Assembly: GCA_902547295.1 (NCBI GenBank)
Contig: CACCNJ010000004.1
Coordinates: forward strand, 23,902 to 87,901
From: an uncultured SAR86 cluster bacterium
GTDB lineage: Bacteria; Pseudomonadota; Gammaproteobacteria; Magnimaribacterales; D2472
Direction: 5' to 3'
Length of the DNA stretch: 64,000 nucleotides
Positions within the stretch are counted from its first letter, which is position 1. Every line of letters begins with the position of its first letter. A program made the position numbers and the translations under genes. A model generated the notes under the pieces. The model was given only the letters and a program-made list of their open reading frames with translations. It had not been told where the DNA came from and did no database searches. This document shows positions 17,138 through 27,058 of this stretch, one piece after another.

Positions 17138-17903
17138 ATCAATAGTTAAAACAATTGGAGTTGCATTTGCAGTTTGTTTAATTTGCTCATTGGTTGTTTC
17201 TGCATCAGCAGTAAGTCTTAGGGATCTTCAAAAAGAGAATAAGCTCAATGATAAAAGAATAAAAATACTTCAAGTCGCAGATATATATGATCCTAACATT
17301 TCTATTGCTGAACAATTTTCTGAATTAGAGTCTAAGTTTATTGATTTTAATACTGGATTAATGATGGACGAATACAATAATTTTAGTATAGATGACTATG
17401 ATCAAATCGTTGTTACAAAAGACCCTAATTTATCATCCAAAGTTCCAACTTCAGAAGATATTGCAATTATAAAAAATAGAGAAAATGTTGGAAAAATTTA
17501 TATATTGAGAGATGAGATAGGTACTATTGAGAAATTAGTACTTCCCATAAGAGGTTACGGACTCTGGGGAACTTTATATGGTTATATTTCAATTGAAGAT
17601 GATTTTAATACTGTTTCTGGAATAGAATTTTATGATCATAAAGAAACACCCGGTTTAGGTGCAGAAGTTGATAATCCAAAATGGAAAGCTCAATGGAAAG
17701 GAAAAAAAATATATAAAGACAATAAAGTTAATTTAGTAGTAATTAAAGGAAAGGTTGAAGCAGATGATTCTGAATCAACATACAAAATTGATGGTTTATC
17801 TGGTGCTACTATTACAAGCAGGGGAGTTACAAACATGGTAGCTTATTGGTTTGGTGAGTCAGGATATTCGTCATTATTAAGAGAACTAGACTATGAATCT
17901 TAA
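17130..17903 (+). CDS. nqrC: Na+-NQR subunit C
   Basis: NqrC is a single-helix membrane subunit with a periplasmic FMN domain. The N-terminal helix is [21 protein letters not shown]. The domain has [37 protein letters not shown] family sequence, and the FMN acceptor threonine is in [16 protein letters not shown] near the C-terminus. It has 257 aa, as expected. It overlaps nqrB by 8 bp and nqrD by 11 bp, so translation of the operon is tightly packed. Confidence 0.95.
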   Translation: MNESIVKTIGVAFAVCLICSLVVSASAVSLRDLQKENKLNDKRIKILQVADIYDPNISIAEQFSELESKFIDFNTGLMMDEYNNFSIDDYDQIVVTKDPNLSSKVPTSEDIAIIKNRENVGKIYILRDEIGTIEKLVLPIRGYGLWGTLYGYISIEDDFNTVSGIEFYDHKETPGLGAEVDNPKWKAQWKGKKIYKDNKVNLVVIKGKVEADDSESTYKIDGLSGATITSRGVTNMVAYWFGESGYSSLLRELDYES

Positions 17904-18579
17904 AAAGTATCAAGATGTAATTGTTAAACCTCTTATAGATGAGAATCCTATTACATTACAAATTCTTGGTATTTGTTCTGCATTAGCAGTTACGAATAAT
18001 CTGTCAGTTACAATGGTAATGTGTGTAGCTGTAATAAGTGTAATTTCCTTTTCAAACCTATTTATATCATTAATCAGGAACTATATTCCTTCGAGTATTA
18101 GAATTATTGTTCAAATGACAATAATCGCATCACTTGTAATTGTTGTGGATGAATTATTAAAAGCATACGATTATGAAACTAGTAAAAAGCTGTCTGTTTT
18201 TGTTGGATTAATAATAACGAATTGTATTGTAATGGGTCGTGCTGAAGCTTTTGCAATGAAAGAAAAACCATTATTAAGCTTTTTAGATGGTCTTGGAAAT
18301 GGTCTTGGATATAGTCTAATTTTGATTGCAGTAGCAACAATAAGAGAGCTATTTGGAGCTGGGACTTTATTTGGTTATGAAATTCTTCCACTCATATCTA
18401 ATGGTGGCTGGTATATGGGTAATAATTTATTACTCTTACCCCCAAGCTCATTTATTATTATAGGTTTATTTATTTGGTTAATAAGATCACTAAAATCTGA
18501 TCAGATTGAAGAGGATGATTTCTTTGTCTCTAAACACTCAACCAGTCCTGATTTATCAAAAAGAGAAATAAATGTTTGA
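17893..18579 (+). CDS. nqrD: Na+-NQR subunit D
   Basis: This integral membrane subunit of Na+-NQR is related to RnfE. The 228 aa contain six predicted helices. Family segments include [20 protein letters not shown], where the conserved cysteine helps bind the intramembrane iron centre, [19 protein letters not shown] with a second conserved cysteine, and [16 protein letters not shown]. It overlaps nqrC by 11 bp and nqrE by 8 bp. Confidence 0.95.
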   Translation: MNLKKYQDVIVKPLIDENPITLQILGICSALAVTNNLSVTMVMCVAVISVISFSNLFISLIRNYIPSSIRIIVQMTIIASLVIVVDELLKAYDYETSKKLSVFVGLIITNCIVMGRAEAFAMKEKPLLSFLDGLGNGLGYSLILIAVATIRELFGAGTLFGYEILPLISNGGWYMGNNLLLLPPSSFIIIGLFIWLIRSLKSDQIEEDDFFVSKHSTSPDLSKREINV

Positions 18580-19183
18580 ACATTATTTAAATATTTTTAT
18601 AACAACAGTATTTATTGAAAATATTGCATTGTCTCTTTTTCTTGGAATGTGCACATTTATAGCTATATCTAAAAAAATTGATGCTGCTTTTGGACTTGGA
18701 ATTGCTGTAATTGTTGTTTGTTTGATCACGGTGCCTTTAAATAACTTAATTTATAACTATATATTAAGAGAAGACGCATTAACTTGGATTGGTATTGAAG
18801 GCACAAATCTAGAATTTGTTGAATTGATTAGTTACATAGGTGTCATTGCAGCAAGTGTTCAAATATTAGAAATGTTCTTAGATAAATATGTACCTGCTTT
18901 ATACAACGCTCTTGGTCAATTTTTACCACTAATTACAGTCAATTGTGCAATTTTAGGTGCTTCTTTATTTATGGTCGAAAAAGATTTAATGTTTGTAGAA
19001 AGTATTGTTTATGGATTTGGGGCAGGTTTTGGATGGGCTTTGGCAATTGTAGTTTTAGCTGGTATTCGAGAAAAACTTAAATATTCTGATATACCAGATG
19101 GATTAAAAGGTCTTGGCACAACATTTATTATTGTAGGACTAATGAGTTTTGGTTTTATGTCATTTGGAGGTATTTCACTTTAA
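18572..19183 (+). CDS. nqrE: Na+-NQR subunit E
   Basis: This integral membrane subunit is the inverted-topology partner of NqrD and is related to RnfA. Family motifs include [18 protein letters not shown] and [17 protein letters not shown], each with one of the conserved cysteines for the intramembrane iron centre, plus [24 protein letters not shown]. It has 203 aa, the usual length. It overlaps nqrD by 8 bp, and nqrF begins 1 bp after its stop. Confidence 0.95.
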   Translation: MFEHYLNIFITTVFIENIALSLFLGMCTFIAISKKIDAAFGLGIAVIVVCLITVPLNNLIYNYILREDALTWIGIEGTNLEFVELISYIGVIAASVQILEMFLDKYVPALYNALGQFLPLITVNCAILGASLFMVEKDLMFVESIVYGFGAGFGWALAIVVLAGIREKLKYSDIPDGLKGLGTTFIIVGLMSFGFMSFGGISL

Positions 19184-19184
19184 T

Positions 19185-20411
19185 ATGAGTATAGATTTAA
19201 TTTTAGGTGTTACCGCTTTTAGTGGAATTATTCTTCTACTTGTTCTTGTAATAATATTTGCAAGATCAAAGCTTGTATCAACAGGGAATGTTTCTATTGA
19301 AATTAATGGTGATGCTTCCAATCCAATAGTTGTACCAGCTGGAGCCAAGCTATTGCAAACATTAGCTGACAATAACATATTTCTTGCTTCTGCTTGCGGT
19401 GGCGGTGGGACCTGTAGTCAATGTAAATGTCAGGTATTCGAAGGCGGAGGTTCTATACTAGCTGCAGAAGAGTCACATTTTAATTCAACACAACAAAAAG
19501 ATGGTTGGAGATTGTCATGCCAGGTACCAGTAAAGAATGATTTAAAAATTGCAGTTCCTGAGGATGTTTTTGGTGTTAAAGAATGGGAATGCGAAGTTAT
19601 ATCTAATGAAAATGTTGCGACATTTATTAAAGAGCTGATTCTTAAATTACCAGAAGGTGAAAATGTAGATTTTAGAGCTGGTGGTTACGTTCAACTTGAA
19701 GCTCCTGCTTATGATCTTGATTATAAAGAATTTGATATTGAAAAAGAATATCACGAAGATTGGGATAGATTTAAAATCTGGGACAACAAATCATCTACTA
19801 ATGAACCAGTTATTAGAGCATACTCTATGGCAAATTATCCTGAAGAAAAGGGTATTATCAAATTTAATATAAGAATTGCATCACCACCTCCAGGACAAGA
19901 CGTTCCACCAGGATTAATGTCGTCTTGGACTTTTGGTCTTAAGCCAGGTGATAAAGTTAAAGTGTTTGGACCATTTGGAGAGTTTTTTGCTAAAGAAACA
20001 GATGCAGAAATGGTTTTTGTAGGAGGCGGCGCTGGTATGGCACCAATGAGATCTCATATATTCGACCAATTACTAAGAATAAACACTAATAGGAAAATAA
20101 CTTTTTGGTATGGAGCTAGAAGTCTTAAAGAAATGTTTTATGTAAATGAATTTGACGAATTAGCGAAGAAATATGATAACTTTGAATGGCATGTTGCATT
20201 ATCTGATCCATTGCCTGAAGATGACTGGGACGGTGAAACGGGCTTCATACATAATGTTTTGTATGAAAATTATCTTAAAACCCATGATGCACCAGAAGAT
20301 TGTGAATATTATATGTGTGGTCCTCCAATGATGAACAAAGCTGTAATTGATATGTTAATTAATTTAGGTGTAGAGCCTGAAAACATTGCTTTAGACGACT
20401 TTGGTGGTTAA
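19185..20411 (+). CDS. nqrF: Na+-NQR subunit F (NADH-oxidising)
   Basis: NqrF takes electrons from NADH through FAD and a [2Fe-2S] cluster into the complex. I place the start at ATG 19185 ([16 protein letters not shown], the N-terminal membrane helix); a TTG at 19149 would run back into nqrE. The ferredoxin domain has the cysteines of [16 protein letters not shown] plus a later one in SCQVPV. The FAD motif RAYSMANYP and NADH motifs [14 protein letters not shown] and YYMCGPPMM follow. At 408 aa it equals the Vibrio protein. It ends the nqrA-F series; apbE follows after 14 bp. Confidence 0.96.
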   Translation: MSIDLILGVTAFSGIILLLVLVIIFARSKLVSTGNVSIEINGDASNPIVVPAGAKLLQTLADNNIFLASACGGGGTCSQCKCQVFEGGGSILAAEESHFNSTQQKDGWRLSCQVPVKNDLKIAVPEDVFGVKEWECEVISNENVATFIKELILKLPEGENVDFRAGGYVQLEAPAYDLDYKEFDIEKEYHEDWDRFKIWDNKSSTNEPVIRAYSMANYPEEKGIIKFNIRIASPPPGQDVPPGLMSSWTFGLKPGDKVKVFGPFGEFFAKETDAEMVFVGGGAGMAPMRSHIFDQLLRINTNRKITFWYGARSLKEMFYVNEFDELAKKYDNFEWHVALSDPLPEDDWDGETGFIHNVLYENYLKTHDAPEDCEYYMCGPPMMNKAVIDMLINLGVEPENIALDDFGG

Positions 20412-20425
20412 TAAATCTTAATAAA

Positions 20426-21418
20426 GTGTCTAGATATTTTTTTTCTAAAGTAATAGCTCTTTTTGCTGGAATTATTCTATTACTCATTGCATATAATCAT
20501 AATGTTAATTCTTTATATGTAATATCAGGCAACGCATATGGAACTACTTGGTCTGTTTCCTCGCCTCAATATATTGCAGATAATCATAAAGAAGCTATTA
20601 AAAATATTATTAATGATATCGATTATGTAGCTTCAAACTACAAATCAGAATCTGAAATTTCTAAAATTAATATGAACTTTAAAGAATTTCAATTTGTTTC
20701 AGATGAATTATTCGATATTTTAAAAATTGCTAAAAGTGTAGAAGCTAATTCGGAGGGATATTACAACATAATGTTGGGCAAAATTTCTAGCAGCTTAGGA
20801 TTTGCACCAGATTTTGGAAAAAATCTACTCCAAAAAAAATTGTCTACATATGAATTAGATGAAACAAATAGATCACTAATTAGATACTCTGAGAATTGGT
20901 TTGACTTGTCATCGATTGCTAAAGGATATGCGGTACAAAAGATACATGAATATCTGTCATTATCCAGCCTCAATAATCATCTTATTGATATAGGAGGGGA
21001 AATAATAATAAGTGGAAGTAAAAATGGTAGGCCATGGAATGTTGGTATACAAAATCCTTTATCAAATATAGATAGTTCAACCACAACTATAAATAATGAA
21101 AACAATGATTTTCTTGCTATTGCAACTTCAGGAGAATATAGAAATTTTAAATTAGACAATGATGGAAATAAAATTACTCACACCATCAATCCACTTACTC
21201 TCTCATCTATTGATAATGATATTTTGTCGGTAACTGTAATAAATGAATACTCTGCAACATATTCAGATGCTTATGCAACTGCTTTTAATGCAATGGGAAT
21301 GAACAAAGCAATTGAAATAGCTAATAAAAATGAAATCGCTGCCATGATTATTTATAGAAATGATAATGATGTTATAGATATTGTTTTTTCAGATAAATGG
21401 TATGATTTGTTTATATGA
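20426..21418 (+). CDS. apbE: FAD:protein FMN transferase
   Basis: ApbE attaches FMN to threonines of NqrB and NqrC in the periplasm. The 330 aa begin with GTG and an N-terminal hydrophobic segment (VIALFAGIILLLIAY). There is no lipobox cysteine, so unlike many ApbE proteins it is probably a membrane-anchored or cleaved non-lipoprotein. Motifs include YGTTWSV, LIDIGGEIIISGS, the histidine segment KITHTINPLT, and the metal-binding SDAYATAFNAMG with the usual aspartate. The gene lies between nqrF and nqrM, whose ATG overlaps its stop (ATGA). Confidence 0.93.
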   Translation: MSRYFFSKVIALFAGIILLLIAYNHNVNSLYVISGNAYGTTWSVSSPQYIADNHKEAIKNIINDIDYVASNYKSESEISKINMNFKEFQFVSDELFDILKIAKSVEANSEGYYNIMLGKISSSLGFAPDFGKNLLQKKLSTYELDETNRSLIRYSENWFDLSSIAKGYAVQKIHEYLSLSSLNNHLIDIGGEIIISGSKNGRPWNVGIQNPLSNIDSSTTTINNENNDFLAIATSGEYRNFKLDNDGNKITHTINPLTLSSIDNDILSVTVINEYSATYSDAYATAFNAMGMNKAIEIANKNEIAAMIIYRNDNDVIDIVFSDKWYDLFI

Positions 21419-21591
21419 ATGAGTTAATACTGTCATTTTTAATAATAGCTTTTGCATTTACAGGCTTAGCAGTTGGCCTTATTTTTAAAAATCAACCAAT
21501 CAAAGGTTCATGTGGAGGAATGGCTAATCTTAAGGATGGCTCCACTTGCGAAATATGTGGAAGATCAGATCCAGAAAATTGTAGAGATTAG
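21415..21591 (+). CDS. nqrM: Na+-NQR maturation protein NqrM
   Basis: This small protein of 58 aa is needed to mature Na+-NQR, probably by delivering iron for the cysteine-ligated centre in NqrD/NqrE. It has one N-terminal membrane helix (LILSFLIIAFAFTGLAVGLIF) and the four-cysteine signature of the family: SCGGM, then CEICGRSDPENC. The ATG overlaps the apbE stop by 4 bp, which is the normal order apbE-nqrM. It is a short gene that automatic callers with a 60-codon cutoff would miss. Confidence 0.92.
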   Translation: MNELILSFLIIAFAFTGLAVGLIFKNQPIKGSCGGMANLKDGSTCEICGRSDPENCRD

Positions 21592-21603
21592 ATCATAATA
21601 TTT

Positions 21604-22815
21604 ATGGTTAATGGTCATTGCGACGAAAAATTCTCTGAACTTAAAAATATCTTAGAACAACAACTAAATTCTGATTTTGAATTAGGTGCTTCCGTTGCTG
21701 TTGAATGGAAAGGCAAAGAGGTTGTTAATCTTTACGGTGGCTACAAAGATGAAAATAAAAATTCAAAATGGAATGAAAATACTATTGTTAATGTATTTTC
21801 AGTAACGAAAGCTATTTCAGGAATTTGTATTACAAGATTAATTGATGCAGGTTTATTAGATGTAAATAAAAATGTTGGCCATTACTGGCCTGAATATGCT
21901 TGTAATGGTAAAGAAAATACAAAAGTTATTGATTTTCTTACCCATAGAGCAGGTATGTTTGGATTTGAAAATGATATTCCACAAGCTAGCTGGAATGATT
22001 GGGATGTTTATGTAAAAGCTTTAGAAAAGCAAAAACCATTTGTAACTCCAGGATCATCTCAAGGATACCACGCAGTTACATTTGCATGGTTAGTAGGCGA
22101 ATTATTCAAGAGAGTTGAGGGTAGAACTATTGGAAGATACTTTAAAGAAGAAATAGCTGAACCTTTAGATATTGATTTTCATATTGGTTTAAATGAAGAT
22201 CAAATTAATAGATGTGCATCGATTACATCATTTGATAGATTAGACTCAATTAAACCTCCCATCGATTTTATAAAATTTATACCTAATTTTGTTCTTAATG
22301 ATGAATTGATTAATCTGAAAAAATCTCTTAAATCAAAACATTTCTTAAAAGCATTTATGCCAGAACCTTTTCAAGAGAATGATGTAAATTCAATTGACTT
22401 CAGGTCGGCTGAACTACCAGCTGGTAATGGTCATGGAACAGCAGCTGGTCTTGCAAAACTATTTGGTATTCTTGCATCAGGATGTAATAGAGATAATATT
22501 AAAATAATGGATGATAAAACCTTAGATCAAGCAACAAGAGTATATTCAAGTGGTCCTGATTCTGTTCTATTTGGAGTAAAACTTAAATTTGGATATTGCT
22601 TTATGTTAGATGGTAACAAGAAGTCCAATATAAATTTTGCTCCAATATTTTATCAAGGTGCTTTTGGACATGCTGGAATAGGGGGTTCAGTTGCTTTTGG
22701 AGACAAAAAAAATCAGTTAGGATACAGTTTTGTATGCAATAAACAGCAAAAATCTTCTAGTCTTTATAAGACATCTAATATGCTTACAAAAGCACTATAT
22801 GATGCAATTAGTTAA
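21604..22815 (+). CDS. Serine hydrolase of the beta-lactamase/EstB family
   Basis: This 403-aa protein is a penicillin-binding-protein-like serine hydrolase. The nucleophile motif is S-x-x-K in NVFSVTKAISG (near residue 65), the tyrosine motif is QGYHAVTF, and the C-terminal box is FGHAGIGGS. Such proteins are commonly esterases or peptidases rather than antibiotic-resistance enzymes. There is no signal peptide, which favours a cytoplasmic esterase. It begins 12 bp after nqrM and may be cotranscribed. It converges on aceA with a 4-bp overlap. Confidence 0.85.
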   Translation: MVNGHCDEKFSELKNILEQQLNSDFELGASVAVEWKGKEVVNLYGGYKDENKNSKWNENTIVNVFSVTKAISGICITRLIDAGLLDVNKNVGHYWPEYACNGKENTKVIDFLTHRAGMFGFENDIPQASWNDWDVYVKALEKQKPFVTPGSSQGYHAVTFAWLVGELFKRVEGRTIGRYFKEEIAEPLDIDFHIGLNEDQINRCASITSFDRLDSIKPPIDFIKFIPNFVLNDELINLKKSLKSKHFLKAFMPEPFQENDVNSIDFRSAELPAGNGHGTAAGLAKLFGILASGCNRDNIKIMDDKTLDQATRVYSSGPDSVLFGVKLKFGYCFMLDGNKKSNINFAPIFYQGAFGHAGIGGSVAFGDKKNQLGYSFVCNKQQKSSSLYKTSNMLTKALYDAIS

Positions 22816-24392
22816 AATTGATTCATAGTATTATCTTTACCAGCAGCCTTTAAAGCAGCCTCGCCAGCAAAGTATTCTTTATGGTCATCACCCATATCAG
22901 AACCAGACATATTTTGATGTTTTACACATGCAATACCTTGACGAATTTCTTTTCTTTGGACATTCGCAACATATCCAAGCATTCCTTCAGATCCAAAATA
23001 TTCTTTTGCTAAGTTGTCAGTAGAAAGAGCTGCAGTATGATATGTAGGCAATGTTATTAAATGGTGAAATATTCCAGCCTCTTTAGAAGCATCAGCTTGG
23101 AAAGTTCTAATTTTATCATCAGCCAGTTTTGCTATCTCAGTTTCATCATATTTCTCATTCATTAAGTCTTCTCTATCATATTGTGAGACATCGTCACCAG
23201 ATTCACTCATTTCATCAAACACTTGTTGTCTGAAATTTAATGTCCAATTAAAGGACGGACTATTGTTATATACTAATTTAGCATTAGGTATAACTTTTTT
23301 AATTTCATTCATCATCGCAGCAATCTGACCAATATGAGGTTTTTCAGTTTCAATCCAAATTAAATCAGCGCCATTTTGTAGACTTGTAATAGAATCAAGA
23401 ATACATCTAGCTTCACCAGTTCCTTTTCTAAATTGATATAAATTTGAAGGTAATCTTTTTGGACGAACAATTTTTCCATTTTGACTAATCATTACATCAC
23501 CATGATTCATATTTTTATCATTTATTTCTTCGACATCTAAGAATGAATTATATTGATCACCTAAATCACCTTCTTCATTTGTAATTGCTATTTGTTTTGT
23601 TAAACCAGCACCTAAAGAGTCTGTTCTAGCAACAATAATTCCATCATCGACTCCTAGTTCTAAGAACGCATATCGAACAGCATTTATTTTTGCTAAAAAG
23701 TCTGCATGGGGCACAGTTACCTTACCATCCTGATGCCCACATTGTTTCTCATCAGATACTTGGTTTTCTATTTGAATTGCACATGCGCCAGCTTCAATCA
23801 TCTGTTTTGCCATCAAATATGTTGCTTCTTCATTTCCAAAACCAGCATCAATATCGGCAATTATTGGAACAATATGTGTTTCAAAATTATCTATCTTTTC
23901 TTGAATGGCAGGTTTATCTTTATCAGATGCACTATCTAATTCTCTAAATAAACCTCCTAATTCTCTGGCATCAGCCTGTTTTAAAAATGTATATAGTTCA
24001 TTTATAAGACTTGCTACTGAGGTTTTTTCATGCATTGATTGATCAGGTAACGGTCCAAATTGAGATCTAAGAGCAGCAATCATCCAACCAGATAAATATA
24101 AATATTTTTTATTATTTGTACCAAAGTGTTTTTTTATAGAAATTAATTTTTGTTGCCCTATAAAACCATGCCAACAACCAAGTGATTGAGTATAGGCAGC
24201 AGGGTCCTTATCATATTCATCCATATCTTTACGCATTATTGATGCAGTATATTTAGCAATATCAATACCAGTTTTAAATTGGTTTTGGAGTCTCATTCGA
24301 GCAACATAATTAGGATTTATTGCATCCCAATTAGATGTATCGATATCAGATATAGACGAAGCTTCTTCCAATGAATTATTGTATTTTGACAT
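22812..24392 (-). CDS. aceA: Isocitrate lyase (long gammaproteobacterial type)
   Basis: Isocitrate lyase splits isocitrate to glyoxylate and succinate, the first step of the glyoxylate shunt. At 526 aa it is the long type seen in Pseudomonas rather than the E. coli form of about 434. The catalytic loop reads DEKQCGHQDGKV with the active cysteine. VPIIADIDAGFGNEEATYLM and ARTDSLGAGLTKQIA are typical blocks. Malate synthase is not in this window; icd, the competing enzyme, is 2.7 kb away. The start has a good Shine-Dalgarno (GGGGAAA) and a TTGACA promoter. Confidence 0.95.
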   Translation of the reverse strand: MSKYNNSLEEASSISDIDTSNWDAINPNYVARMRLQNQFKTGIDIAKYTASIMRKDMDEYDKDPAAYTQSLGCWHGFIGQQKLISIKKHFGTNNKKYLYLSGWMIAALRSQFGPLPDQSMHEKTSVASLINELYTFLKQADARELGGLFRELDSASDKDKPAIQEKIDNFETHIVPIIADIDAGFGNEEATYLMAKQMIEAGACAIQIENQVSDEKQCGHQDGKVTVPHADFLAKINAVRYAFLELGVDDGIIVARTDSLGAGLTKQIAITNEEGDLGDQYNSFLDVEEINDKNMNHGDVMISQNGKIVRPKRLPSNLYQFRKGTGEARCILDSITSLQNGADLIWIETEKPHIGQIAAMMNEIKKVIPNAKLVYNNSPSFNWTLNFRQQVFDEMSESGDDVSQYDREDLMNEKYDETEIAKLADDKIRTFQADASKEAGIFHHLITLPTYHTAALSTDNLAKEYFGSEGMLGYVANVQRKEIRQGIACVKHQNMSGSDMGDDHKEYFAGEAALKAAGKDNTMNQF

Positions 24393-24416
24393 TTAATTTC
24401 CCCTGTTTTGTAGTGA

Positions 24417-24445
24417 AGTAGATAATATAATGTATATTGTGTCAA
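24417..24445 (-). promoter_or_regulatory. Sigma70-type promoter of aceA
   Basis: A perfect TTGACA (24445-24440) is followed after 17 bp by TCTACT (24422-24417, four of six matches). The start point would be about 20 nt ahead of the ATG, leaving room for the GGGGAAA Shine-Dalgarno at 24403-24397. Confidence 0.6.
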
Positions 24446-24452
24446 TATATTT

Positions 24453-24476
24453 AAAAAATCCTTTAATTATCGGATT
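24453..24476 (-). terminator. Possible terminator after purB
   Basis: Read on the minus strand, AATCC and GGATT form a 5-bp stem around a 10-nt loop and are followed by TTTT. It lies 34 bp past the purB stop and just upstream of the aceA promoter. The stem is short. Confidence 0.4.
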
Positions 24477-24509
24477 ATTTGAGTAGTTCTACTACAAATA
24501 ACTACTAAT

Positions 24510-25856
24510 TTACACTTTTTTTGCTAGGCCAATATATTTAGCTGGAGTTAAAGAAAGAAGTTTTTCTTTGGATTTATCTGATATATCTAGTGAATTTACA
24601 AAGTTTTTATATGAACTTTTATCTAGCTTTTTGCCTCTTGATAAATTTTTTAATTGCTCATATGCATCATCAATACCTTCATAACGCATTATTGTTTGGA
24701 CAGCCTCAGTTAAAACTTCCCAATTATTATCAAGCTCATTTAAAATAAATTCTTTATTTGGTGCAATTTTCTGCAATCCATTTTGTAAAGAAGTTATTCC
24801 AATTTTTGTATATCCAAATGACATACCAATATTTCTTAAAACAGTGCTATCTGATAGATCTCTTTGAAGTCTAGACCTAGGAAGCTTATTAATGAAATAA
24901 TCATTTAAGGAATTAGATATTCCAAAATTACCTTCTGCGTTTTCAAAATCTATCGGATTTACCTTATGAGGCATAGTTGATGAACCTACCTCATTCTTGT
25001 TAAGTTTAAGTTTGAAAATTTCATTTGAAATATATATCCACATATCCTGCGACATATCAATGCAGATATTATTTGTCCTCGTCATTGTTTGTAATAATTC
25101 AGCTATCCAATCATGAGGTTCTATCTGAGTTGTTACAGGATTTTGAACAACATTGAATGTTTTAATAAATTTATTTGTAAATGTAATCCAATTAATTCGA
25201 CCCTCAGCAATATCAAAAGCATGATAGTTGCCTACAGCTCCACTAAATTTTGCTAGTGGGACCGTTGAATTTAATTTTTTAATCTCTCTGTTAATTCTCG
25301 TTTGAAATACTTTTATTTCTTTACCTATTGTTGTGGGGGAGGCGGCTTGACCATGAGTTCGAGAGAGAAGCGGGATATTTGACCATTTTGATGATAGTTT
25401 TTTTAAGTTTGTATTAAGATTTTTTAAATCTTTTTCATAAACCTTTAAACCATCATTAATCATAATTGCATATGACAAAGAATTAATATCTTCACTTGTT
25501 AAACCGAAATGAATTAAATGGATATATTTATTTAAAACTTTATCTTTTTTGAAGAAATTTTTAATATAGTACTCAACTGCTTTAACATCATGATTTGTTA
25601 CTTTTTCAATTTTTTTTATTTCTAAAACACTTTTATCATCAAAAGAATCACGAAATTTAATAATCTTATTTTTTGATTGATTTGATAATTTAGAAAAATA
25701 ATTAGGATATTTTTGACATAAATATAACAACCAATTAATTTCAATGAGAAATCTTGTCTTTAATAAACTATATTCAGAAAAAATACTTCTTATATCTTCA
25801 ATTTTAGACAGGTATCTATTATCAAGTGGAGAAATATTATTATGATCAAATTTCAT
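24510..25856 (-). CDS. purB: Adenylosuccinate lyase
   Basis: PurB catalyses two steps of purine synthesis, releasing fumarate from SAICAR and from adenylosuccinate. The 448 aa match E. coli (456). The signature loop GSSTMPHKVNPIDFENAEG is complete, and SRTHGQAASPTTIGKE and IHFGLTSEDINSLSY carry the catalytic histidine regions. Order on the minus strand is mnmA then purB, 26 bp apart, as in other gammaproteobacteria where these genes neighbour each other. Confidence 0.97.
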   Translation of the reverse strand: MKFDHNNISPLDNRYLSKIEDIRSIFSEYSLLKTRFLIEINWLLYLCQKYPNYFSKLSNQSKNKIIKFRDSFDDKSVLEIKKIEKVTNHDVKAVEYYIKNFFKKDKVLNKYIHLIHFGLTSEDINSLSYAIMINDGLKVYEKDLKNLNTNLKKLSSKWSNIPLLSRTHGQAASPTTIGKEIKVFQTRINREIKKLNSTVPLAKFSGAVGNYHAFDIAEGRINWITFTNKFIKTFNVVQNPVTTQIEPHDWIAELLQTMTRTNNICIDMSQDMWIYISNEIFKLKLNKNEVGSSTMPHKVNPIDFENAEGNFGISNSLNDYFINKLPRSRLQRDLSDSTVLRNIGMSFGYTKIGITSLQNGLQKIAPNKEFILNELDNNWEVLTEAVQTIMRYEGIDDAYEQLKNLSRGKKLDKSSYKNFVNSLDISDKSKEKLLSLTPAKYIGLAKKV

Positions 25857-25882
25857 AGACTAATCTTAATTTGCTATGGCTA

Positions 25883-26968
25883 TTATGCGCTTTTAGAAAT
25901 AATTCCTCCACCCAAACATATATTCTTATCATAAAAAACAGCAGATTGACCTGAAGCAACTCCCCTAATTGGCTCAGAAAACTCAACATTAAAAATTTTA
26001 TCCTTTATGGATATTTTACAATCTATCGGTGTATGTTGATGTCTAACTTGAACGCTACAATTTTTTGGAAAAGAATGATCGATATTATTAATCCAGGAAA
26101 CATTCTCACATTCCAAACGTTTACTTAAAAGCAACTCATTATTTATACCCTGACACACAAAGATTTCATTTTTATCGATATCTTTGTCAAAAACATACCA
26201 AGGCAGATCCTCTCTACCTCTAACACCACCAATATTTAAACCTTGTCTTTGTCCTTTAGTGAAGAGGGTAGCACCATTATGTGTTCCAACTTCAGTTCCA
26301 AATTCATCATAAATTATTCCTTTTTCTAATTTTATGAATCTACCTAAAAAATCTTTTAGATTTCTTTCACCAACAAAACATATGCCTACAGAATCTTTTT
26401 TTGAGGATACTGGTAAATTTATTTTTTTAGCAATTTCTCTTACTTCTGTTTTAAGAAGATTCTCTAGTGGAAAGATACATTTTTCAAATTCTTTTTCTTT
26501 AACCTCATGGAGAAAATATGTTTGATCCTTTTCCAAGTCTTTTGCTCTTACGAGTAGCTTCATACCATCAACATCATTTAGTGATGCATAATGCCCCGTA
26601 GCAATGTAATCCGCACCAATATTAAATGCATAATCAAGAAATGACTTAAATTTAATTTCACGATTACATAAAATATCAGGATTGGGTGTTCTACCTTTCT
26701 TATGTTCATTTAAAAACTCTTCAAATACTCTATCCCAATATTCATCTGAAAAGTTAGCTTTGTGTAGTGGTATGTCTAACATATCACAGACCTTTGAAGC
26801 ATCCTCAAAATCAATTTCTGAGGTACAAACTTCACCAGGCTCGCTTTGCCAGTTTTGCATAAATAATCCGACCACTTTATATCCTTTCTCTTTTAATAAA
26901 TAAGCTGATACAGATGAATCAACGCCACCTGACATTCCAACTACAATTGTTTTTTTACTATTATTCAT
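25883..26968 (-). CDS. mnmA: tRNA-specific 2-thiouridylase
   Basis: MnmA adds the 2-thio group to U34 of Lys, Glu and Gln tRNAs. The PP-loop GMSGGVDSSVSA is at residues 12-23. NPDILCNREIKF holds the first catalytic cysteine and KKDSVGICFVGER the second. The C-terminal beta-barrel ends ASGQSAVFYDKNICLGGGII. Length 361 aa is standard. It heads the mnmA-purB unit and diverges from icd across 90 bp, where a plus-strand TATAAT at 27005 serves icd. Confidence 0.97.
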   Translation of the reverse strand: MNNSKKTIVVGMSGGVDSSVSAYLLKEKGYKVVGLFMQNWQSEPGEVCTSEIDFEDASKVCDMLDIPLHKANFSDEYWDRVFEEFLNEHKKGRTPNPDILCNREIKFKSFLDYAFNIGADYIATGHYASLNDVDGMKLLVRAKDLEKDQTYFLHEVKEKEFEKCIFPLENLLKTEVREIAKKINLPVSSKKDSVGICFVGERNLKDFLGRFIKLEKGIIYDEFGTEVGTHNGATLFTKGQRQGLNIGGVRGREDLPWYVFDKDIDKNEIFVCQGINNELLLSKRLECENVSWINNIDHSFPKNCSVQVRHQHTPIDCKISIKDKIFNVEFSEPIRGVASGQSAVFYDKNICLGGGIISKSA

Positions 26969-26981
26969 ATCTCAAAATGAA

Positions 26982-27010
26982 TTCATAAATTAATATTTTA
27001 GGAGTATAAT
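26982..27010 (+). promoter_or_regulatory. Sigma70-type promoter of icd
   Basis: TTCATA (26982-26987) is separated by 17 bp from a perfect TATAAT (27005-27010). The predicted leader to the icd ATG at 27059 is about 40 nt. Confidence 0.55.
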
Positions 27011-27058
27011 TATCACCGATTTTAACTGCAAATAACGAATTAAGAGAGTTATTATTCT

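Noticed and set aside
21604..22815. Antibiotic-resistance beta-lactamase
   Set aside because: Has the SxxK serine-hydrolase fold but no signal peptide; pattern is that of EstB-like esterases.
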